Positions 52,109 through 59,075 of a stretch of DNA of 64,000 bases are shown here, piece by piece (position 1 is the first letter of the stretch; each line of letters opens with the position of its first letter). A program made the position numbers and the translations under genes. Origin of the DNA: Oscillospiraceae bacterium (GTDB taxonomy: Bacteria > Bacillota > Clostridia > Oscillospirales > Oscillospiraceae); NCBI GenBank assembly GCA_015067435.1, contig SVMM01000002.1:202979-266978 (forward strand). Reading direction: 5' to 3'. The notes under the pieces were generated by a model. The model was not told the origin of the DNA. It searched no databases and saw only the letters and a program-made list of their open reading frames with translations.

Positions 52109-53105
52109 GTTGTAGCCTCCAATCCAGCCTGACCGGCTTTTTTGCCAGTGCAAAGGTCACGCCGCCGCCCGCAAATTTGCGTGCGGTCAGCTCCCCGCCG
52201 CAGCCCGCCGCACACAGCGCGGCGCGCTCGCAGACGTTGTCCACGCCCGTCGTCGCCGCGACAAAATCGGACGCGCTGAACGCCCCCTCCATCTCGGCAA
52301 GTATTTCCGCGGAAAAGGCTTGCAGCGGCCAACCGTGCGCCTCGCAGAAGGCAAGAAGTCCTTCTTCATTTTTCTTTAAGTCTATAGTCGCGGCACCGCA
52401 AATCGCCTCTCCGAGCACATTTTGTTCTTTGCAAAAAGCGGCGAACCGCTCCTCCAGCGTCTCGCTTGTCGTGCCGCGGCGGCAGCCGACGCCGAGGATC
52501 AGCGCGCGAGGCGCGACGACCAGCCCCGCGTGCGCCAGGATATCCACCCAGACATCCGGCTCGCCATCCCCGGTCAGCTCGACGCCCTCCGGCGGTTCGG
52601 ACGAGATGGGAAACGCCGAACGGACAATAACGCGCTCCCCCGCCAGCAGCGCGGCGGATACCGTCTTGATCCGCTCGACGCCGACCACCGCGCAATCCTG
52701 CACGCGCGCCCATTCGTCCACGGCAAAGACGCCGCCCGCGTCCGTCGCGGTCGTGATCGCCGCCGTACCGCCCGTGACGCGCGCGATGGCGCGGGCAAGC
52801 TCGTTCGCCCCGCCCAGATGTCCGGACGCGAGCGGCACGGCAAAGTGCCCCCGCTCGTCGACGGCAACCACCGCCGGATCGCTCGCCTTGCTCACGAGAT
52901 GCGGCGCGACCGCACGCACCGCGATGCCGGCCGCACCGACGTATACCAGCGCCCGCGCGCGCGGAAAATGCTCCGCCGTCCAGTCGCGGAGGTTCACGCC
53001 GTCGCGCGTACAGCTTGCCTCGCCGCCCAGCGCCTCGCACAAGCGCTGCGCAAGACCGCGTCCCCGTTCGGTAAACGAAAGGAAGCAGATTCCGCCTTCC
53101 TTCAT
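52101..53105 (-). CDS. cbiG: Cobalt-precorrin-5A hydrolase CbiG
   Basis: Opens the delta-lactone and releases acetaldehyde; 334 residues. The N-terminal region has FTERGRGLAQRLCE (about 10) and VGAAGIAVRAVAPHLVSKASDPAVV (about 55, in parts), then LASGHLGGANELARAIA (about 92) and AVDEWARVQ (about 130). The C-terminal CbiG domain has LGVGCRRGT (about 204) and SDFVAATTGVDNVCERAAL near the end. It overlaps cbiF by 4 nt. Confidence 0.93.
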   Translation of the reverse strand: MKEGGICFLSFTERGRGLAQRLCEALGGEASCTRDGVNLRDWTAEHFPRARALVYVGAAGIAVRAVAPHLVSKASDPAVVAVDERGHFAVPLASGHLGGANELARAIARVTGGTAAITTATDAGGVFAVDEWARVQDCAVVGVERIKTVSAALLAGERVIVRSAFPISSEPPEGVELTGDGEPDVWVDILAHAGLVVAPRALILGVGCRRGTTSETLEERFAAFCKEQNVLGEAICGAATIDLKKNEEGLLAFCEAHGWPLQAFSAEILAEMEGAFSASDFVAATTGVDNVCERAALCAAGCGGELTARKFAGGGVTFALAKKPVRLDWRLQHG

Positions 53106-53878
53106 GTCGTTTTCTCCATGCCGCCGTCGCGCGCAGGGCGGAATTCGGTCGCGAACGCAGCGTCGTAGAGCTTGCTTTTTTCATACGGCGCGTTCAGAAA
53201 ACCGCCGACGAGCACCAGCGCCGTTTTTTGTATCCCCTCGGCCTCGCCCGCCTCCGGAAGCGTTTTGACCGTGCAGCGGACAGTTTTCTCATCCGGCCAC
53301 GTCGCCTTGTAGACGAGCGCCGCAGGCGTATCCGGTGCAAGTCCGCCCGCAAGCAGCTCGTCGCGCACGCGCGCCAGCATCCCGGCGGAGAGGAACAGCG
53401 CCATCGACGCGCCGTGGCGCGCAAGCTCGCGCAGCGCCTCGCCCTCCGGCACGCCCGTCCGCCCCGCAAGCCGTGTGACGATCAGGCTTTGGCTCACGCC
53501 GGGCAGCGTGAACTCCGCGCCTAGCGCCGCCGCAGCGCCGAACAGGCTGGAAACCCCCGGCGTCACGTCGCAGTCGATCCCGCGCGCGCGCAGCGCGTCG
53601 ATCTGCTCACGAATCGCGCCGTAGAGGCTGGGGTCGCCCGTGTGCAGGCGCACCGTGGTCCTGCCCGCCGCCTCCGCGCGCTCCATCACAGCGAGCACCT
53701 CGTCCAGCGTCATCGTGGCGCTGTTGTGGATCTCGCAGTCCGCGCGACAGTATTGCAGCAGCTCCGGATTGACGAGGCTGCCCGCGTAGATCACGACGTC
53801 CGCCTCTCGCAGCAGCGCCGCGCCGCGCATCGTGATGAGATCGGCCGCCCCCGGGCCCGCTCCGACAAAGTGTACCAT
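53102..53878 (-). CDS. cbiF: Cobalt-precorrin-4 C11-methyltransferase CbiF
   Basis: Methylates C11 with SAM; 258 residues. Motifs: VGAGPGAADLITMRGAALL (5-23), VIYAGSLVNPELLQY (about 33), VRLHTGDPSLYGAIREQ (about 76), GVSSLFGAAAALGAEFTLPGVSQ (about 103, in parts) and AVLVYKATWP-like AALVYKATWPDEK (about 185). The ATG at 53878 is 3 nt after the cbiD-fusion stop. All features of the active family are present. Confidence 0.94.
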   Translation of the reverse strand: MVHFVGAGPGAADLITMRGAALLREADVVIYAGSLVNPELLQYCRADCEIHNSATMTLDEVLAVMERAEAAGRTTVRLHTGDPSLYGAIREQIDALRARGIDCDVTPGVSSLFGAAAALGAEFTLPGVSQSLIVTRLAGRTGVPEGEALRELARHGASMALFLSAGMLARVRDELLAGGLAPDTPAALVYKATWPDEKTVRCTVKTLPEAGEAEGIQKTALVLVGGFLNAPYEKSKLYDAAFATEFRPARDGGMEKTT

Positions 53879-53881
53879 GGC

Positions 53882-55801
53882 TCAATCCTTCTCCGTTTCG
53901 TTTTTCCAGTCCCGCAGCAGGGCTTCCGCGCCGGACGTCACGCCCAGCAGGCCGTATTCGTTCGAGAACGTCACCGCGCCGGTGCGCATGCCGCCGCCCG
54001 CGCGATGGTCCAGTTGGCGCTGCATCGCCGCAAGCATGCTTTGCAGCACCGGCCCGCGCAGATCCGCGCCGTCCAGCACGGCAATGCAGGCGTCCGTCGT
54101 CGCGGCGTCCATCAGCGTGCGGCAGACCTCCGTGTCCGCGCCGCAGAGCGCTGCGTGCGCGCAGAACAGCTCGCCGCGGCAGTCCGCCTGCTTTGAGTGC
54201 GTGTTCATGATGCCGCCCGCGAGCTTCACCAGCTTCCCGATGTGCCCGACGAGCAGCGCCTCCCGGAAACCCAGCGTCACCGCGAGGTCGAGGGCGTCAC
54301 CGAGATAATTGGAGTATCGGACGTTTGGCACGCCGCAGGTGTCCACACCGCCGCGCCGCAGAAAGTCCGCTCCGTAGTTCCCCGGCGTCAGGACGATGCG
54401 TTCCGTTCCCTCCGCGCGCCGCTGGCGCAGCTCCGTCGCGATGGTGTCGATGATCGCCTGCTCGCTCATCGGCTCGACGATGCCGGAGGTGCCGAGGATG
54501 GAGATCCCGCCCTCGACGCCGAGCATCGGGTTAAATGTCTTTTTTGCGATCTCCTCGCCGCCCGGCACGGAGATCGTCACCGCTGCACCGCCCTCGAAGC
54601 CGAGCTCGCCGCAGACGGTCTCCACCGCCTCCGCGATCATGCGGCGCGGCGTCGAATTGATCGCCGCGGCTCCCACCGGCTGATCCAGCCCAGGCTTCGT
54701 CACGCGTCCGACGCCCTCGCCGCCGTCGATGGAGACGCCCCGCTCCGCGCGCCGCACCTGTGCAAAGACGAGACAGCCGTCCGTCACGTCCGGATCGTCC
54801 CCCGCGTCCTTTCGCACGGCGCAGGAGGCGGTTTCGCCGTCGCACGCGCGCTCTGCCACGGGAACCTCGACGACGATCCCTTTCGGTGTCCGCAAGTGCA
54901 CGGTCCCCGGTGCCGCGCCCGTCAGCAGCAGACGCGTCGCCGCCGAAGCAGCCAGCGCCGCGCAGGTGCCGGTCGTATAGCCGCAGCGCAGCAGCTTCTG
55001 CCCGCTGCGCACGTAACAGGCGTCCGTGCCGTCTGTTTCCGCGCGTCCGAAGAAGCCGCTGTAGGCGCCGGACGGCAATAAATATAGCTCCTCAATGTAT
55101 CGGTCTGTTAAAATTTCTGTTGGATTACCAGCTCGGTCTATTTTTCCGTCCCGGATACACACCACCGTGTCAGAGATGCGGCGCGCAAGCTCCAGCTCGT
55201 GCAGCGACAGCACCACCGCAAGCTCCCGCTCCCGCGCCATCTGTTGCAGAAGCGTCAGCAGTTCGATCTGATAGCGCACGTCGAGATACGACGTCGGCTC
55301 GTCCATCACCAAAACCTCCGGCTCCTGACAGAGCGCGCGTGCAAACAGGACGCGCTGGCGCTGGCCGTCGCTGAGCGCCTCGAAGTCCCGCTCCGCGAGC
55401 GGCGAAACGCCGAGCTGCTCCATCGTCCGCTCCACCACCGCATGATCCTGCGCCGACAGGATGCCCAGCGCGCCGGTGTAAGGGTAGCGTCCCAGATTTA
55501 CCACGTCGCGCACCAGCAGCTTTTCCGTGCGCACGCGGTCGGTGGACAGGATGGACATTTTCCTTGCAATTTCATTTTGGTCTATCGTATGAGACGCTTT
55601 TTCGGACAGATAGACCGTCCCGGCGAGGGGCTTGAGACGCTGGGCGATCGCCTTGAGGATCGTGGACTTGCCCGCGCCGTTGGGGCCGATCAGCGTCAGG
55701 ATTTCGCCGGGTCGCACCGCAAACGAAACGTCGCGTACGACGGCGTTTTCACCGTAGCCCGCGGCGAGCTCCGCGGCGCGCAGAATGATTTCGTCTCTCA
55801 T
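53882..55801 (-). CDS. Fusion: FecCD-type ABC ATPase + CbiD (C1-methyltransferase)
   Basis: One 639-codon frame joins two proteins. Residues 1-245 are a BtuD/FhuC-like ATPase: Walker A GPNGAGKST (about 36), Q-loop region LVRDVVNLGRYPYTG, signature LSDGQRQRVLFAR (about 138), Walker B VLVMDEPTSYLD, switch His LSLHELELAR. Residues about 262-639 are CbiD: LRCGYTTGTCAALAASAA, INSTPRRMI, GGAAVTISVPGGEEIAKKTFNP (in parts), GTSGIVEPMSEQA, LVGHIGKLVKLAGGIMNTHSKQAD (in parts). Both halves look complete and active. ATG 55801 overlaps the permease stop. The only candidate internal start (GTG in YVRSG) lacks a convincing ribosome site, so a real fusion is likely. Confidence 0.88.
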   Translation of the reverse strand: MRDEIILRAAELAAGYGENAVVRDVSFAVRPGEILTLIGPNGAGKSTILKAIAQRLKPLAGTVYLSEKASHTIDQNEIARKMSILSTDRVRTEKLLVRDVVNLGRYPYTGALGILSAQDHAVVERTMEQLGVSPLAERDFEALSDGQRQRVLFARALCQEPEVLVMDEPTSYLDVRYQIELLTLLQQMARERELAVVLSLHELELARRISDTVVCIRDGKIDRAGNPTEILTDRYIEELYLLPSGAYSGFFGRAETDGTDACYVRSGQKLLRCGYTTGTCAALAASAATRLLLTGAAPGTVHLRTPKGIVVEVPVAERACDGETASCAVRKDAGDDPDVTDGCLVFAQVRRAERGVSIDGGEGVGRVTKPGLDQPVGAAAINSTPRRMIAEAVETVCGELGFEGGAAVTISVPGGEEIAKKTFNPMLGVEGGISILGTSGIVEPMSEQAIIDTIATELRQRRAEGTERIVLTPGNYGADFLRRGGVDTCGVPNVRYSNYLGDALDLAVTLGFREALLVGHIGKLVKLAGGIMNTHSKQADCRGELFCAHAALCGADTEVCRTLMDAATTDACIAVLDGADLRGPVLQSMLAAMQRQLDHRAGGGMRTGAVTFSNEYGLLGVTSGAEALLRDWKNETEKD

Positions 55802-56811
55802 GCGCGCACCTCCCTTTTGCGGGAAACCAGCATCCAGATCACCACCGGCGCGCCGAAAACAGCGGTCACGGAGCTGATGGCGAGCTCCGTCGGGGAAAAG
55901 AGCGTCCGCGCAATCAGGTCGCAGCCGAGGCAGAACACCGCCCCGCCGAGAAAGCAGGACGGGACCATCAGGATTGGCCGAGAGGTGCCCAGCAGATTTT
56001 TCATCAGATGCGGCACGGCGATGCCGACGAAGGAAACGGGGCCGGCGAACGCGGTGACACAGGCAGACAGCACGCTGGAGAGCAGGATCAGCGCAAAGCG
56101 GAAGCGTTTGATGTGGACGCCCATGTTCTGCGCGTACGCCTCTCCGAGCTGGTACGCGCTCATGGGCTTGGAGAGCAGGAACGCGCATACCGTCCCGACG
56201 CCAACGATAACGGCGATCAGGCGCACATTCTCCGCGCTGACGCCGGAGAAGCTGCCGAGCGACCACGCGCGGAGGTTGACGATGTTGGAATCGTCCGCAA
56301 ACGTGACGATCAGATCCGTCACCGCTGAGCAGATGTAGCCGATCATCACGCCGCAGACCACCAGCAGAGACATCTGGCGCACACGTCCGGCAATCAGCAG
56401 GATCAGCAGCATGACCAAAATTGAGCCGACGAACGCCGCCGCGTAAAGCCCTCCCGAGCCAAGCACGACGCCGCGGCTGAGAAAGTAAACCATCACCAGT
56501 GCAACGGTTAACTTCGCCCCCGACGAAACGCCCAGCACAAAAGGCCCCGCGATGGGATTGGCGAAAAAAGTTTGCAGTAGGAAGCCGGAAACCGCCAGCG
56601 CGCCGCCCAGCAGCGCGGCGGCAAGCATCCGGCGCAGACGCAGCCCGACGATGCGCGCGGCAAAATCCTCCCCGCCGGGATCGCGCAGCCGCTCCAGCAC
56701 CTCGCGCGGCGCGAGCGACACGCTGCCGACCGCGAGGCTCGCCGCCATCAGCGCAAAAAGCAAGAGGGCGAGCAGCCCGAATGCCAACGCATAGCGCGTC
56801 TCACGTTTCAT
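55798..56811 (-). CDS. FecCD-family ABC importer permease (BtuC-like)
   Basis: A 337-residue permease with about ten spans, of the family that imports vitamin B12, haem and siderophores. The start is ATG 56811 (MKRETRYALAFGLLALLLFAL), behind GGGGGAG. Family motifs: RLRRMLAAALLGGALAVSGFLLQTFFANPIAGPFVLGVSSGA (about 60-100, read in parts), GEAYAQNMGV (about 222), SSVLSACVTAFAGPVSFVGIAVPHLMK (about 245, in parts). The BtuD-coupling loop is intact. It pairs with the fused ATPase downstream and the binding lipoprotein upstream. Confidence 0.9.
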   Translation of the reverse strand: MKRETRYALAFGLLALLLFALMAASLAVGSVSLAPREVLERLRDPGGEDFAARIVGLRLRRMLAAALLGGALAVSGFLLQTFFANPIAGPFVLGVSSGAKLTVALVMVYFLSRGVVLGSGGLYAAAFVGSILVMLLILLIAGRVRQMSLLVVCGVMIGYICSAVTDLIVTFADDSNIVNLRAWSLGSFSGVSAENVRLIAVIVGVGTVCAFLLSKPMSAYQLGEAYAQNMGVHIKRFRFALILLSSVLSACVTAFAGPVSFVGIAVPHLMKNLLGTSRPILMVPSCFLGGAVFCLGCDLIARTLFSPTELAISSVTAVFGAPVVIWMLVSRKREVRA

Positions 56812-56841
56812 GGCATGCTCCCCCCCTCTCATATTCTTTTG

Positions 56842-56875
56842 TATAGTAAACGCATTGTATATATGCGCTTACTAT
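56842..56875. repeat. Inverted repeat 1 between binding protein and permease genes
   Basis: TATAGTAAACGCAT, a short centre, ATGCGCTTACTATA: 14-bp arms with one G-T mismatch. It shares the AGTAAACGCA core with the second palindrome at 56932. It may be an operator or an RNA hairpin. Confidence 0.65.
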
Positions 56876-56931
56876 ATCAGCCATATTTCGCGGTTGCCGC
56901 GCAGCGGCGAGCGAAATGGCAATTAAAGTAT

Positions 56932-56966
56932 TACAGTAAACGCAAATATTATTTGCGTTTACTGTA
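56932..56966. repeat. Inverted repeat 2 after the binding protein gene
   Basis: Perfect 16-bp arms (56932-56947 with 56951-56966) around a 3-nt centre, ending 2 nt before the stop of the binding lipoprotein gene. AT-rich, without a T-run, so not a normal terminator. Same core as the repeat at 56842. Confidence 0.75.
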
Positions 56967-56968
56967 TT

Positions 56969-58123
56969 CTACCGCAAACGGTGCAGGTAGGTCAACTCCG
57001 ATTCGTCCGCTCCTCCGCGGAGCACGGCGTGAAAATCGGCGATCATGCCGCCGACCGCCGTGGTCTCCTGAAAAACATTCTCTCCGGCGCACCAGACCTC
57101 GCCCTCGCGCACCGCCTTGAAGTCCGCGAGCAGCGCGTTCTGCTCCAGAAGCTGATCGAGGCTGTCCACCGGATAGATGTTGGCGTTGTAGATCAGCACG
57201 TCGGAGTCCTTCGCTCCGGCGTAGAACGCCTCCATCTGCAAATTGACCGTCGAGCGCGCGTCGTTCTCGTCCGTCTCCAGCTCTGCGGGCACGTAGATCC
57301 CGCCCGCCAGCGCCAGCATCTTCGAGAGATAATCGCCCGGGCGGCGCACATTCACATAGCCGTTGGGACTCAGGCTGAAAAACGCCACGGTCTTACCGGT
57401 GTTCTCGGCGGTGAGGATCTGCGCAAGCGCCTCGGTCTGCGCCTTGAAGAACGCCTCCGCCTCGTCCGCCCTGCCGCAGAGCAGTCCGTAGAGCCGGATC
57501 CACTCCATCCGCCCCAGCGGATGCTCCTCATAGCTCGACCGCTCCACCATCACGGGGATGCCGAGCGCTTCCAGCTGCTCCTTCGTCGCGGGGTTGTGGA
57601 AGATCATCGTGTTCTCCACCGCCAGCGGGCAGCCCTCCGAGAGCAGCACCTCGTAGTCCGGCGCACGGTATTTGCCGATGTAGAGCATGCGCTCCGACGC
57701 AATGGCGTCACGCACCTCCGCGAGGCTCCAGTCCGCCTCCGTCGTGCTGGTGAAGCGCACGGCATCCAGCGCATCGAGACAGCGGAACGGGTCCATGGCG
57801 CCGGACGAGGCAACATACAGATGCTCCATCGGCGTGCGCAGTACCGTCGCGTCCGCGATCTGCGGCGGCTCGGTGCCCTCCGGGACGAGCAGCCAGCGCT
57901 CCTCCCCCGCGATGGTGACGAGCGCGGCGCCGCCGGCATAATAATCGACCGAAAACTGTTTTGCATACTGTAAGTCCATGTGTCCGGCCGGTACCGTCTC
58001 TCCGGATACAGGTTCCTCCGGAGCCGACTGGGCGCAGCCGTTGAAAAACAGCAGCAACACCGCAAAAAACAGGGCGGGAAATCTATTTCCGGTCATCGAG
58101 TCAATTTTCGTTTTCTGCCGCAT
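56969..58123 (-). CDS. BtuF/FecB-like ABC importer binding lipoprotein
   Basis: A 384-residue binding protein of the type III (TroA-like) fold for FecCD importers. The N-terminal lipoprotein signal is MTGNRFPALFFAVLLLFFNGC, with the lipobox FNGC. The start is either ATG 58123, overlapping the previous gene by 23 nt, or ATG 58096; neither has a clear ribosome site. Landmarks include VPEGTEPPQIADATVLRTP (about 80, in parts), IPVMVERSSYEEHPLGRMEWIRLYGLL (in parts, about 190) and LLADFKAVREGEVW (about 335). The ligand is probably a corrinoid or other tetrapyrrole; the sequence alone cannot tell it from a siderophore or haem. Confidence 0.82.
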   Translation of the reverse strand: MRQKTKIDSMTGNRFPALFFAVLLLFFNGCAQSAPEEPVSGETVPAGHMDLQYAKQFSVDYYAGGAALVTIAGEERWLLVPEGTEPPQIADATVLRTPMEHLYVASSGAMDPFRCLDALDAVRFTSTTEADWSLAEVRDAIASERMLYIGKYRAPDYEVLLSEGCPLAVENTMIFHNPATKEQLEALGIPVMVERSSYEEHPLGRMEWIRLYGLLCGRADEAEAFFKAQTEALAQILTAENTGKTVAFFSLSPNGYVNVRRPGDYLSKMLALAGGIYVPAELETDENDARSTVNLQMEAFYAGAKDSDVLIYNANIYPVDSLDQLLEQNALLADFKAVREGEVWCAGENVFQETTAVGGMIADFHAVLRGGADESELTYLHRLR

Positions 58124-59075
58124 TTATGGACTTTGAGTCAATATTAATTGTATAGTCTATCTCGTATGGCTGGCTCATGGCGGTGGTATCCGCCGTCACC
58201 GCCAGCGGGCGGTCAAAGGCGGCGACCGGGATCACAAAACCGGAGTTCCCGTCGTCGTAATCCGCGTCGTAGCGCGTGCCGTCCACCAGCATATAGTCGT
58301 AGTTCGAGCTGCTCCAGACAAGTCGCGCCGTCACCTTGCCGTCCGCTACCCACAGCGTGCAGGGAGACGCCACGCTCGCCCGGCCGGAGCCGCCCGATAG
58401 CGTCACATCCGCCGTGTAAGTCCCGTCCGCAAGGCCCAGCGTATCCGCCGTGACCACCGTGCGGAACGCGCTCAGCGGCAGCGAGTCCACGCGGAACACC
58501 AGCGTGCGGTCGTACCACAGCTCCTTGTTCCGGCTCCACGCCGCACAGGCGACGCCCGCGTCCAGCGCGTCAACGGGCAGCACAAACGTCCTGCCCTCCG
58601 GCTCGATGTACGCGGACACATCCGCTGTGGCGGCAGCCGCAGCCGTCCCCGCGTACAGATAGCCGTAGGCGTCGCTGCTCATGGTGAGCGCGGCGGTCAT
58701 TGCCCCATTGGCGACGGTCAGCTCGCAGTGCTCGATCTTGAACATCGACGAGCTGCAATCCACCGCCACGTCATAGACGCCGTCAAACAGCTCGTCGCCG
58801 CCGACCGGCGTCATGCCCTCGCGAACCACGTCCTCCACGGTCGTCATCTGCGAGGCGTCCGCCACGGCGGAGGTGTTGCCCTGCGTGCCCGCGGCGCCGT
58901 CCGGCGTCTGCGCGGGCGACGTTTCCGCGGGCGTCTGCGGCGTCTGTACCGGCTCCGTCTGTGCCGACGGCTCCGGTGTCTGCGGCGTCTCCTGCGCCGG
59001 CGCGCCGCCGCAGCCCGTCAGCAGGCAAAGACAGAGTACGAGCGCCGCAAGTCCCTGTTTTCTCACGCTTTTCAT
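58101..59075 (-). CDS. Lipoprotein with two NEAT-like repeats
   Basis: A 324-residue lipoprotein: signal MKSVRKQGLAALVLCLCLLTGC, then a Pro/Thr/Gln-rich stalk (about 25-85). Two similar beta-rich domains follow: about 98-200 (FDGVYDVAVDCSSSMFKIEH, VANGAMTAALTMSSDAYGYLY) and about 208-315 (LADGTYTADVTLSGGSGRAS, VADGKVTARLVWSSSNYDYML). The pattern DGxY, a Ser-rich turn, xDGKxxxxLxxSS resembles NEAT haem-binding domains, but each copy is diverged, so this is a structural guess. ATG 59075 overlaps the cbiK stop (TGATG). It probably binds a tetrapyrrole or metal for the adjacent chelatase and importer. Confidence 0.65.
   Translation of the reverse strand: MKSVRKQGLAALVLCLCLLTGCGGAPAQETPQTPEPSAQTEPVQTPQTPAETSPAQTPDGAAGTQGNTSAVADASQMTTVEDVVREGMTPVGGDELFDGVYDVAVDCSSSMFKIEHCELTVANGAMTAALTMSSDAYGYLYAGTAAAAATADVSAYIEPEGRTFVLPVDALDAGVACAAWSRNKELWYDRTLVFRVDSLPLSAFRTVVTADTLGLADGTYTADVTLSGGSGRASVASPCTLWVADGKVTARLVWSSSNYDYMLVDGTRYDADYDDGNSGFVIPVAAFDRPLAVTADTTAMSQPYEIDYTINIDSKSINAAENEN

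Noticed and set aside
53882..55801. The idea that the ATPase-CbiD frame is two genes merged by error
   Set aside because: The frame is continuous without odd codon use, both halves align end to end with their families, and no ribosome site marks a separate cbiD start. It cannot be fully excluded without reads, so it is kept as a check in the findings.
56812..56968. A second cobalamin riboswitch before the permease gene
   Set aside because: The gap is too short and has no B12 box; only the two palindromes are present.
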